NCBI GenBank assembly: GCA_039519185.1
Contig: CM076847.1
Coordinates: 79,025,100 to 79,089,099 of the forward strand
Direction: 5' to 3'
DNA: 64,000 nucleotides
From: Astragalus membranaceus
Taxonomy: Eukaryota > Streptophyta > Magnoliopsida > Fabales > Fabaceae
Shown piece by piece: positions 1-10,253 of the stretch; the first letter of the stretch is position 1, and the number at the start of each line of letters is the position of its first letter. Made by a program: the position numbers and the translations under genes. The notes under the pieces are model-generated. The model ran no database searches, was not told where the DNA came from, and saw nothing but the letters and a program-made list of their open reading frames with translations.

Positions 1-32
1 GCATTTTTCATTTTGTCCTCCTAGCCTCCCCC

Positions 33-300
33 TCATCTCCACATCACTTTGCAAGATGGATCCAAGATATCTAAACCATGCAATGGTATCATAAAGCCCC
101 GAACTTGGACCTCCGAAACATTGCCAACTCTCTTCTGGTTGAACTTGTGTGCCAAATATTTCATCTTACTTCTACTTAGCCAAAAACCTTTCGATTCCAA
201 AGTTTCTCTACAAAACTCACGCACTAAACTCATCAACCAGGAATATCCTCCACACACAAAAAATGTATGCATTGAGGCACTGCTGGGCAGTAAGCACAGA
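33..300 (-). pseudogene. LINE reverse-transcriptase relic
   Basis: The minus strand encodes a degenerate stretch (LESKGFWLSRSKMKYL, then KFNQKR and EVQVRGFMIPL). It resembles the C-terminal part of plant LINE reverse transcriptases, where a 'LES.GFRISRSKTEYM' type segment precedes 'KFS.RR'. The reading frame is short, has no intact catalytic YxDD motif and no flanking LINE structure, so it is a decayed fragment. It lies in the next intron of, or just beyond, the helicase gene whose exons end at 650. The family is recognised by motif similarity only. Confidence 0.5.
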
Positions 301-649
301 AGGTACTGCCAGTTTAAGGTTATGCAGTGAGACAGGTCAAATTCCCACTCTAGTACCAAGTTGAAATTATGCTTGAATTATGTGCCTAAGCCAAACCAAA
401 CAAAACAATGTGCCTAAGCCAAACCAAACAAAACAATCATATATTTGTGCTTGCAAAGTAATTTGCTCCTTAATTAGAGCAAAAAGTGACCTGATTCAGG
501 CACTAATTGCAATTGCAAGATATTTCTAGTATAAACCATCAGTTTTGTAAAAACCGGACTTCTTTGCAGTGAGGTTAATGTATATTTTGTAAATTAAGCC
601 TCAGTTTATTACTTTTGGAATGATTTACTCTTCAAAAAGAATCACACAC

Positions 650-3600
650 CTGAGTCACAAACTTTTGCCATTTTTTTGCCTTATCCTTGAACTGTTTTGG
701 AGTTGTTAGACTATTGGACATTTCTCCAATCAACAATGCACCGTCTTTATGTCTACTTTTTCCATTTTCAAATAATCGGGTGGCCTCAATAATTGCATTT
801 CGCTGTTGACCCTGCCCATATATTAAGAACTCAGATGTACGACCTAACCTGCAACACAAGTGTCAAAATTATAAAGAAATTATTTGAGCATGGTGAGTTT
901 AAGCAAGTACTAGGTAATATTTCTTAAAACCTGAAGAGGCGTATTATTTTCCATAACATGTTTGATCTATCTTATATATTGGTCATGTACTTCTTTCTCC
1001 TTTCTCTAGCAAAGTTTCATTGAAGGCTCTAAGCTGCTTACAAATATTAAACCTCCACTGCTCGAGCCAAAATTTTATGGCAATTTATGGTGTATGCAGG
1101 CATATTATGTGTTTGGTTGGAAAGGATTGCACACATCACTTCGAATTTAGGATTGAGCTAACTCAACCCCAAAAACAAGCTTGTGGGGTGACTGTTGCCT
1201 CCACTTATAACCACTATTCAGGCTATTTCATTCTTCCATGTGGGACTTCCAAGACACCTGTTATTTACGACGTAAAGAGAGACTTGACAGCTTTATTGCT
1301 TCTTTGAAAGGATTGTTTGTTTCCTCTCCCTTTTTTCAGTTTTGGAGGAAATCTTATCATCCCTGTTATAAAAATTCTTTTTTCATTAATATAAGCCCCT
1401 AGGTTTTAAATTAAAAATTTGGCGTCTCCTAGCAGTAGTTTTTAATTCAAAACCAACTAAAATTGTTCATAACCTAGCAAACCTTTCATGAAAGATATGA
1501 GTACTTGCTTAAAACTCAGTTTACCATTTAACGAAGGTCTAAGGTTGATGAGTATTACTTCAACCCCATTCCCAACACCTCATTCATCGTTAATTTTAAA
1601 AATTCAGCATGAGATAAAATGGACCGGAATATTGTTACACTTCATGCCTCAAGGGCCTTGTGTGAGACGCAATTTAGAGGTACAAAACCATTCCCAGAAC
1701 CTAATAGCTTAAGCATTGTGGAGTTGAAATAGATAACCATAAAGAAAAAATTTGCTCTCACATTTTAGTATTTTCAGACGTCTCAAGTTGTTGTCTTTCT
1801 GCTCTTTCTTTTCCTGTTTTCTCATATTATGATGTGTTGCTCCTCATTTGCTACATGATATGTCTGAATTCTGATCTACGTTTTTATTTGTAAGTCAAAG
1901 AAGACATATGAAAGTCTGTATATTATCTATACCTCAATGCATATTACTGAATGAACTGACAAGCTAAACAGTTTAGCAGTATTACAGTGTTGAAATTACT
2001 ATTCCTTGCATGACCAAGGAATGTACATATTGTATTGTATTTCTTGAGAAATACAAATTAAAGGATTTTTTCTTTCAATTTTAAATATTGCTGTCGAACT
2101 TGAGCAATTTTTAATTATATGTATCAAATGGAATTTATTGCATCTTAAAATTAAATACATGAAAATGTAGTTAAGCGCACGTGTTCTCAACACATTAAGC
2201 TATTATGGGGAACAAATCAACAAAATATATTTTACAAATAGTATTCATGTAAACAGGTTATCAGTTTGAGAGTTGATTAGTTGATAATAAATTATGGAAA
2301 ATGCCATGATTAGCATTCAAATTTCAAATAGCAAGAAATTAACCACAAATTTAGTAAGTAAACGCAACATAAAGAAGCACACAAGTTGGAACTTATAAGC
2401 AGCAACATACGACAAAATAAGGAAAAAACTTCCATCAAATTCAGGGAAACCTACTTTTCTGCGTGTGAACGACAAAGCTGCAAGGAAAATGAATGAAAAG
2501 TACTGATTGTAAGTTCTTTTGCTGTTGCCTTCCCGGTTATGGCTCCGATACGTTCTCTCATTTCAGAAGCTGCTGCTGTTGTAAATGTCATTGCAAGAAT
2601 GTTTGACGGACTAATACCCTGCATACATTTACCAGGCAGTGGAAATTTCATAAAACAAATTAAGAAATAACATTTAAATATAGAACCTCAAGACACATCA
2701 ACTCGGAAAGACAGTAAACAAAGGACAAGAATCAAAGATAAGTCCACGGTATCCATATCTTAGAGTACAAAAGAAAATGCACCACCTCATTAAGCAGCAC
2801 CAAAACACGCCCAACCATTGTGGATGTCTGGTATCAACAAATAAAGACAATTATGTTCCAATGCCAAAAGCAAATACTCAAAGGAAAAAGAAAAAGTTAA
2901 CTTGCATTGTATAAAGAAGATAAGTAGAGTAGACCTTTCCACTTCCCGGGCCAGCAACAATGATTAAGGGGGTCGAAATATCAGTGCAAGCTGCTTCTCT
3001 TTGCCTTTCATTTAAGGATTGCAAGTATTTTGAATATTCCTCAGGCATGGTGCTGCCACTCGGTAAATTTTGGCGGTCGGTATGCACATGTTCGTTTTTA
3101 GGATCTAAATCAACCTCGGAGCTAAACAGGCCACCATTTCCTATACCCTTAGAAATATAACTAGTTCCCCAACTCGGATTAACATCACCAACTACACCAC
3201 TCTCACTTGTTGAAACTCTCTCGTGACAGCTATGATCTGCTGCTTTCTCAGAAGATTTTTGCTCACACAGAATGTCAATTTGTTCCAAAAAGTATTTTGA
3301 ATATTCCTCAGGCATGGTGCTGCCACTCGGTAAATTCTGCCGGCCGGTAAGCACGTATTCTTCTTTAGGATCTAAATCAACCTCGGAGCTAAACAGGCCA
3401 CCATTTCCTATATCCTTAGAAACCAAACTAGTTCCCCAACTTGGATTAACATCACCAACTACACCACTCTCACTTGGTGAAACTCTCTCATGACAGCAAT
3501 GATCCGCTGCTTTCTCAGTAGATTTTTGCTCACAGAGAATGTCAATTTGTTCCAAAATGGACTCATCAAAATCATCATCAAAAAGACCACTTGCGGAGAA

Positions 3601-4167
3601 GTAATCAAGCTTTTCTTCAGGTTTAGAGCCTCCGAGTTCTTTCCTAGGAGTTTCGAAATCCGATTGACAGAGGTTTACCTTGGTGGCACCAATTGCAGGA
3701 GCAACCACTGTCCTCCCACTTGAACTGCAGTGAATTGCACCGTAGTCATTCCCTGTTGCGTTTGGGCTGTTCAACGGTAACTCTGCAAGAGGAACTCTCT
3801 TTGCTAATGGAACCCTAACCACGGCATCAACATCGCCTGAGCCCTTGATTCTAGAAACAGCAACGGGTCTCAGATTTGAGGTTTTCAATAAGGAAATCAA
3901 TTTGCCAAATAAATTGCATGCGAAAATTTGCAAATGTATTGTTTTATTGTATATTTTATTTTCACTTCGTGACGTTCAATTTTTAAAACCTAATTAATCA
4001 GAAAATGATGTTTGAGAAAATTAAAAAAAAAAAATTAGTGAAGAGAGGAGTAAGGGAAAGAAGAGTTACTGGTGTAAGGGAGAGGAATCAGAAGCCCTTT
4101 TTTGAGGAAGAAGTGGCTTTGCTGCACTGAAATACGCGCTGATTCGGCCACTTTGCCGGTCTGCCAT
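650..4167 (-). CDS. SRS2: SRS2-like UvrD/Rep family DNA helicase, 5' part (exons 1-5)
   Basis: This is a superfamily 1 ATP-dependent 3'-5' DNA helicase of the nuclear SRS2/UvrD group; plant members act in recombination control. Five minus-strand exons join in frame with GT-AG borders: 4070-4167 (ATG at 4165-4167), 2935-3868, 2786-2827, 2455-2618 and 650-848. Walker A (AGPGSGKT) spans the exon 2/3 junction. Exon 4 holds motif Ia (ILAMTFTTAAASEMRERI) and STFHSF. Exon 5 encodes LGRTSEFLIYGQGQQR. The remaining helicase motifs must lie to the left of the window. The first part of exon 2 is a low-complexity acidic region with an internal duplication. The intron 849-2454 holds one repeat relic and nothing else I recognise. 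The start is inferred from the in-frame N-terminus MADRQSGRISAYFSAAK; an alternative ATG at 3931-3933 would sit inside the first intron. Confidence 0.85.
1140..1265 (-). repeat. TRIM-like LTR fragment in helicase intron
   Basis: On the minus strand the order is GGAAGTCCCACATGG, then GCTTGTTTTTGGGGTTGAGTTAG. This text is typical of short non-coding LTRs dispersed in plant genomes (TRIM-type). No partner LTR or TSD was found. A related sequence lies in the last NF-YB intron (about 32085-32235). Confidence 0.35.
3023..3556 (-). repeat. 267-bp tandem duplication inside helicase exon 2
   Basis: Positions 3023-3289 and 3290-3556 are near-identical direct copies with a period of exactly 267 bp (89 codons), so the frame is kept. 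Each copy encodes EQIDILCEQKS, then CHERV, then SGVVGDVNPSWGTS, then GGLFSSEVDLDPK, then LPSGSTMPEEYSKY. The copies differ by scattered substitutions (for example VSPSES versus VSTSES). This points to a fairly recent duplication within the gene. It lies in the non-catalytic N-terminal region before Walker A. Confidence 0.9.
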
Positions 4168-4259
4168 TGTCTGTGCTGTAACGAGAACGTCGAACTCAAA
4201 CTCAGCCACTCTGAAGAGTTATTTATATATGCTGAATCTGATGCATAAAACAAAAAGAG

Positions 4260-4700
4260 GCGCCAAGTACTGCCCTATTATTTTTAAATTTTTAATTTCC
4301 ATTTCCATTTTTTTGTTTTTCATTTTCTATTAATAAACTATTAATAAATAATTTTAAAATTTTTACTTTAAAATTGAAAAAAAATTATAACTTTTTTTAT
4401 TTTCTATCAATAAATAAATAATCCAACAGATCTCTTTCATTAATTATCTACTCTTTGTTAATAATGTGGTTCATAATTATCGATTGCTCAAACGTACGCT
4501 TAATAATCATGGTTAATAACATTCAAATTCGTATGGAACGTATAAATAAATGAGTACCTGCAGATAAAATAAACAAATAGTAACATTACTCGTTAGTTAA
4601 TGGGTTGGGGCAGATAATTAGGTACTCGTACTCGCTAAAATCACTTAATAATTTTTATAGTTAAAATTTAGTTACAAGTATTTAGATGTCTTTCCGCTGT
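4260..4700. other. AT-rich intergenic spacer
   Basis: This is the upstream flank of the helicase gene. The sequence is strongly AT-rich with runs of T and A, and I see no open gene, RNA or clear repeat boundary in it. Confidence 0.5.
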
Positions 4701-4704
4701 TTTA

Positions 4705-4911
4705 ACCAACACGTCTAGCCCAGTGGTCGGGCTACCTTGAGCTACGTAGTGGGGGTCGATCCGGTTTGCTCCCGGGTTCGATTCCCGCCCACGTTAAAAA
4801 GACGTGTTGGCCAGCGAAATCCTTGCTGCAAGTAGCGAGCAGAGATTAGTCCTTCGTTGAAAGCGTTGGGACACTCCGTGGGTAGCCAGCAATGGTCCTA
4901 AATCAAAAAAA
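4705..4911 (+). mobile_element. tRNA-derived SINE
   Basis: A pol III A-box-like stretch (TAGCCCAGTGGTCGG) is followed about 45 bp later by a B box (GGGTTCGATTCCC). A tRNA-unrelated body follows, with a short A-rich tail (AAATCAAAAAAAG). This is the layout of plant tRNA-derived SINEs rather than a functional tRNA, because no acceptor stem folds around the boxes. I could not find a convincing TSD, so the exact 5' end is approximate. Confidence 0.7.
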
Positions 4912-4923
4912 GATGTATTTCAC

Positions 4924-6113
4924 CACTACAAGAAAAACGCATTTTCCCGGCGGAAAAAATCCGTCGGAAATGCCCCAAATCCGTCCGAAAAGTGACGTTT
5001 CCGACGGATTTTTTCCACCTGTAAAACGCTCGTGGGTAATGTTTTCCGGTGGAATTTCCGCCTATAATTTCCGGCGGATTTTCCGCCGGTACTGCACATT
5101 TCCGGCGGATTTTAAAAAAATAAATTAAAAAATACGCCGGAAATGCACATTACCGACAGATTTTTTTTTTAATTTTTTCGAATTTTAAAATTTAATATGT
5201 AATTTAATAAGATGTAAGAAAAATGAAAATGAAGTAGAATATGAGAAAAAATGATATTGAAAAGAATGATAAGAAATAAAGGAATGAGAATGAAGAAGTA
5301 GGAATGAATAAGAATAAAGAGAGTATGAGAAGAAATAATATAGGAGAGAATAAGAATGAAGAAGTAAGAAGGAATAAGAATGAATGAGAGTATGAGAAGT
5401 AATAATATAGGAGAGAATGAGAATGAAGAAGTAAGAATGAATAAGAATGAAGGAGTGATAATGAATGAGAAGGAAGAAGAAAGGGCAAATATAGAAGAAA
5501 GAAATTTATGGAGATCGGAGAGTATGAGAAAGAAGAAGAAAGATAAGATAGGAAAATTGTAAAAAAGAATGACAACGAAATAAGGAGTGAAATGAGAGAA
5601 TGAGAAGAGCATAGAAGAAAGTTTTATTTATAGGCATTTTCGGACGGTTCCGGCGGATTTACCGGCGGCTTTTTTTTCTCAGTACATTTCTAGCGGATTT
5701 TAAAAAATAAATAAATATTTTTTAAAAAAAAAATCCGCCGGAAACGCACATTACCGCCAGATTTTCCGCCGATAATTTCCAGCGGATTTTTTTCGTCGGT
5801 AATGTGTGTTTCTGGCTGATTTTTTTAAAATTAAAAACAAAAAAAATGAAAAAACCGCCGGAAACGCGCATTACCAGCGCATTTTTCCGCCGGTAATTTC
5901 CGGCGCATTTTTTCCACAGGTAATGCACATTTCCGTCGGATTTTTTTTTAAAATAAAATTAAATTTTTTTTAAAAAAAAAATTAAAATTTTTTTAAAAAA
6001 AAAAATTCGCCGGAAACATACCGAGAGAAAAAAAATCCACCGGAAATGCCAAATTTCCGCCGGAACCATACCGGCGAAAAAAATCCGCTGCAAAAACGTG
6101 TCTTTCTTGTGAT
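4924..6113. mobile_element. Short non-autonomous CACTA element
   Basis: The left end reads CACTACAAGAAAAACGC and the right end TTTCTTGTGAT, a mutated form of the expected TTCTTGTAGTG. Both ends are flanked by CAC (4921-4923 and 6114-6116), the 3-bp TSD expected for CACTA elements. Both subterminal regions are filled with many copies, in both orientations, of a CCGGCGGAAA/TTCCGGCGGATTTT motif, typical of transposase-binding subterminal repeats. No transposase is encoded. Confidence 0.75.
5213..5630. repeat. Purine-rich GAATGAGAATGAAGAA-type tract in CACTA core
   Basis: About 400 bp of almost pure purine on the plus strand are built from irregular repeats of GAGAATGAGAATGAAGAAG and AATAAGAATGA. 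The long minus-strand open frames here consist mostly of S, F, L and I and are by-products of base composition, not genes. Confidence 0.7.
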
Positions 6114-8261
6114 CACCCCCTTTAATCAAGTAATATAAATCATCAAATATTTAATAGAATAGATGTCTAATTTTCTTATATAAATAGAAAAAAAAAATAG
6201 TAAAAATATTAACTTGTGTGCAATTTTTTTTAATAAAAACTCATTTTTACGTAAATTTAATAAATACCCGTGGATATCCGCGGGTATCTGGAATACACAT
6301 TACCCGCAAAAACCCATGTCTGCTAATGGCTGCGGCTTACAATACTAAGCATTTTGCTTAGTTATTGTTTCTAAACAATTCTTAGCCCTTTGATTCCTGA
6401 TATCTTAATAAAATCAGATCTAACGGTTAAACTTAAATAAGGGTGTTTTTGTAAATTAACACCAAACTCCTCCCCTGCGCTTGCACTCAGTTCTGCACCG
6501 TAACCGTTTTTCACGCAAACTTCACGATTTTTCTGCTGCCTGATTTCGTTTCTCCATTGTGTGATTTCGTTTCTGCTGCCTGATGTTTGCGTTAAACATC
6601 ACAGTTTGATTTCGTTTCTTGAAATTCTTGTGTGATTGTTGATTTTGCAGCATTATCAAGTGAGTTCCTTACCCTAAGTAGTGTTACTTTGATGTTTTCA
6701 TGAAATGTTTGATGATTGTTGTGAGTTCAACCTAGTACATGTGATTTCCGAATTGTTTTGATGCTTGGAACTAAATTTTTAACTTAGAACTCTGTTTTAT
6801 GAAGATTGATGTTGTTGAACTTCCATGGTTTTGAGATTGATGATGCATGTCAATTGAAATGTTGTTTGAAAGATTGTTGATTGAACATGCTAGCTTCGGA
6901 TTGAATTACAAGCTAATAATGTTGCATTTTTAAGTTGGGTTTTTAAGTTTGAGCTGAGTTGGTACCAAACCTTCAGCTGAAACAAAACCCCACATTCACA
7001 CTCACATTCAGCACTTACACTCAATTTCATAAAAACAACACACTCCTTTCATTGAGAGAAAGAGCTCGAAGGAAGAGAAAGAAAAGAGAGGAGAGAAAAC
7101 CCTCACTTCTCAACCAAGACCAAACCAGAATATACTCCCCATTTCTTTCTTCCCCATTTGCAATTCCATCGTCCTTTGTGAATAGAACACAAGAAACACA
7201 GCTGAACTAACATCACAGTTTGATTTCGTTTCTTCATTAACGCAAACATCACGGTTTTGATTTCGTTTCTCCATTAATGCGCATTAACGCAAGGGTCACG
7301 CAAACATCACAATTTTTCACGGCTTTGATACGCAAACATCACGCAAGAATATGATTAGAGAACATTTGTAATCGTCCTGCAATGCTCGTACGTCCTTTGG
7401 TGCCCATTTGTAATCTGTCTGCAATCTTTCTCTTCCTTCGAGCTCTTTCTCTCAATGAAGGGAGTGTGTTGTTTTTATGAAATTGAGTGTAAGTGGTGAA
7501 TGTGAGTGTGAATGTGGGGCTTTGTTTCAGCTGAAGGTGTTTTAAATAACAAGGAAATACCCCTTTTACCCTTGTGTTACTCGCACCCTACTATTACTCA
7601 TACACTACCCAATTTATTTCGCATAAACTAGCACACCAAAGCATTCAAGTAGTTCATGCACTCAGTTCTGCACCGTAACCGTTTTTCACGCAAACTTCAC
7701 GATTTTTCTACTGCCTGATTTCGTTTCTCCATTGCGTGATTTCGTTTCTGCTGCCTGATGTTTGCGTTAAACATCACAGTTTGATTTCGTTTCTCCATTA
7801 ACGCAAACATCACGGTTTTGATTTCGTTTCTCCATTAATGCGCATTAACGCAAGGAGCACGCAAACATCACAATTTTCACGGCTTTGATACGCAAACATC
7901 ACGCAAGAATATGATTAGAGAACATTTGTAATCTGTCTGCAATGCTCGTACGTCCTTTGGTGCCCATTTGTAATCTGTCTGCAATCTGCCACTAACAGAT
8001 ATGCACATCTGTGGTTAGTGGCATCTAACCACAGATATGCACATCTGTGGTTAGTTGCATCTAACAATTGTTATGCATATCTGTGGTTAGTGGCATATAA
8101 TCATTGTTATGCAAATCTTTTCTTATTTTTGTTAGTTATAAATTTGCTTAATGAAACTTAAGTTTTTGATTTTTTTTATTGTAGTTCAGGGGCCTCCAGT
8201 TCAGGTTTGTCATGGTCAGAATGAAAATCGCACTGATATGGTTCTACGAACATTGGTTTGT

Positions 8262-8400
8262 TTCAAAACACTGGTTAGATGCAGTAACCACAGAATTGCA
8301 TAACAGTGATTAGATGCCACTAACCACAAAATTGCATAGAAGTGGTTAGATGCCACTAACCACAACATTGCATAACAGTGGTTAGATGCCAGTGTTTTGC
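8262..8400. repeat. Imperfect tandem repeat (GGTTAGATGCCACTAACCAC)
   Basis: About four units of roughly 40 bp share a GGTTAGATGCCACTAACCAC core followed by a TTGCATA segment. The same core occurs in the opposite orientation at 7990-8110, so the two blocks could pair. Confidence 0.65.
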
Positions 8401-8570
8401 ATAGCAGCGTCTGTCGGAGCAGCAACAGCAGCGGCGGGAGCGAAGGAAGCAGCAGTGACTCCGAGTTGGTCCTAGAGGTAATCAACGAGAGTTTTGGCTT
8501 GTTCGAGTGTGAGACTTGAGATCTCGTTACCGAGTTGTTCGACCTTTTCGGAGACGGCAGAGATACGGTG

Positions 8571-8675
8571 GAGACGAGTTGTGCGGTGAGAGAGAGTGGT
8601 GGTGGAGACGAGTTGTGCGGTGAGAGAGAGTGGTGGTGGAGACGAATTGTGCGGTGAGAGAGAGCTGTGCGTTAA
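8571..8675. repeat. 34-bp tandem repeat, three copies
   Basis: GAGACGAGTTGTGCGGTGAG starts at 8571, 8605 and 8639 (third copy with one change), giving a 34-bp period. It lies near the right end of the foldback-like element. Confidence 0.85.
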
Positions 8676-8896
8676 TGGAGGCGAGATTTGTGGTGAGAGA
8701 GATTGCAGTGAGAAAGTGTAACGAATCTTTACCCGTTTTAGTAATTAGTAAGTAAATGACCTTTCTACCCATTTAGTAACAAATACTAAACATATGTTTA
8801 GTATCACAAATCAGACTCCCTGCTAATACCCACGCTGATATGATGTAGGTATGAGGCATTTTCATCCAATGGGGGACTACTGCTCGTAAGTCGTAC

Positions 8897-9178
8897 TCAC
8901 CCTGCACTCGTGACATCCCTATCTGCACATTGGTTTACTTCACGATAAACATGAGATATTTTCACCTCAAAGTCTTCTTGTAACAAATTATTAATTATTC
9001 TCAGCAAGCTAAAATCCGAATTACTACCAAAATAATCAACCTGGAGACTTTGAACCACACTCACTGAGTCCACCTCAACCTCCACCCTTCTAATTCTGCT
9101 ACGCCTAACAAGTTGGAGAACTTCATTTACAACCGACAACTCTAAACTATACACACTAGAGCTCCCAATATGGTTCAA
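8897..9178 (-). pseudogene. RNase H-like (RVT_3) fragment of a LINE
   Basis: The minus strand encodes VEVEVDSVSVVQSL, then LLQEDFEVKISHVYREVN and CADRD. This matches the C-terminal half of the RNase H-like domain found in plant LINE polyproteins and related domesticated proteins (VEVESDS, then VKISHVYREANRCAD). The N-terminal catalytic part and the reverse transcriptase are missing, so this is a relic. Confidence 0.6.
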
Positions 9179-9569
9179 GAACCCAAACTAGCAACCCACA
9201 TCCAACTTTGTCCAACTCGAATGTGCTTCTAGAATGTGTGTTGATACTTGATACCGAAGAGACATTAATATAATTAAAATTGCCCTCGTAAACAAATTTG
9301 GGATTTGCGACCCGAGATGAGATCGTTCTATGGGATCCTTCACGAGATTATGCTTAGAAGAATCACTCTTTGGTGGGTATAACAATTGTTAGAGGAGCTT
9401 TCTAGAAAACTAAGTTCAGATTCAAAATTCGAGAGTATGGAGACACTACTTTTTTTTTTACTAAAAAATGATATTCATCCAAATTAAGAGATTACATCGA
9501 TTATAATACAAATTCAGCATTGCTAAAAATACAAATGATGAATCTGCGAACAAACTCACAACACCCAAA

Positions 9570-10253
9570 TTAATAGCGTAAAACGACAAAAATACCTACA
9601 AATGTGACAAAATAAAAGTCACCGGAGTACACATGTTTCCGAATCTGTAACTTTGAGGCCCTAGTCATTGTCGGCTGAATGACTGTGTCAATAATCACAA
9701 GATTGAGTGGGGAGGTATAAAACCTGCCTATTAAGGGTAGATGAATAATACATGACACATCATCCAAAGTGATTGTTATTTCACCAAATGGTAGGTGAAA
9801 TGAGTTTGTCTCTGTGTACCATCTCCCAACAAAAGCAGAAATCAGCTCATGGTCAACAGTGGGGAGAGCTGAAAATACAATGGGCCCTAAACCCGAGTCA
9901 TATATGTATTGATAAAAACCAATAGTCTGTGCTAGAGGGAACAACTTTTTTTTTTGTTTCCATGGGTAGCTATTTTCAATTTCATGCGCAACTGAAAAAA
10001 TTAAAAGGAAAGCATTATTAAACTAAATCTATATAAGAAGACTTTGTAAAAAAAATTAATTAATTAATTATAGCGCTTACCTGTCCTCTAAGGATTTTTG
10101 ATGCTATGTGAGCATCAAATCCTGTAAGCATTGAACCGTCGATAGGTCCAACATACGGCTGGTCCTAATCAGGGTGCTGGTCTGCCTGATCAGGCTGCTG
10201 CTCCTCATCAGACCCCACAGACTTAGCAGAATCAAGAGCCTCGTAGTCATGAT
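9570..10253 (-). pseudogene. Plant mobile domain (PMD) protein, middle fragment, copy 1
   Basis: The minus strand encodes GPIDGSMLTGFDAHIASKIL (near 10090-10170) and then, across 9570-9944, HELISAFVGRWYTETNSFHL followed by PFGEITITLDDVSCIIHLPL. This is the conserved start of the plant mobile domain (aminotransferase-like, PF10536), found in transposons and in the host MAIL/MAIN proteins. The upstream coding part is displaced to 18064-18244 by the CACTA insertion at 10254. The downstream two thirds of the domain are missing. The closest relative in the window is the copy at 53462-55170. Confidence 0.75.

Larger units (their letters stand above)
6343..8804. mobile_element. Foldback/long-TIR composite element with direct and inverted repeats
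   Basis: The ends are imperfect inverted repeats: the left starts ATACTAAGCATTTTGCTTAG and the reversed right starts ATACTAAACATATGTTTAG. Inside there is a 115-bp inverted pair, 6968-7085 and 7427-7541, about 340 bp apart. There is also a direct pair, 6482-6620 and 7657-7795, and short hairpins built from CTGTGGTTAGTGGCATCTAACCAC near 7990-8110. No transposase or conserved protein was seen and no clean TSD was found, so the limits and the superfamily (MULE-like or foldback) are inferred. Confidence 0.5.

Noticed and set aside
1020..1307. 95-codon plus-strand gene
   Set aside because: It overlaps the TRIM-like repeat in a helicase intron and has no conserved motif.
4705..4800. tRNA gene suggested by A and B boxes
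   Set aside because: The boxes are followed by a tRNA-unrelated body and A-rich tail, and no acceptor stem can be formed; a SINE explains it better. The same holds for 55496-55629, 58070-58245 and 59481-59664.
5169..5612. Membrane protein suggested by F/L/I/S-rich minus-strand frames
   Set aside because: It is the reverse complement of a purine-rich tract in a CACTA element; low complexity in all frames.
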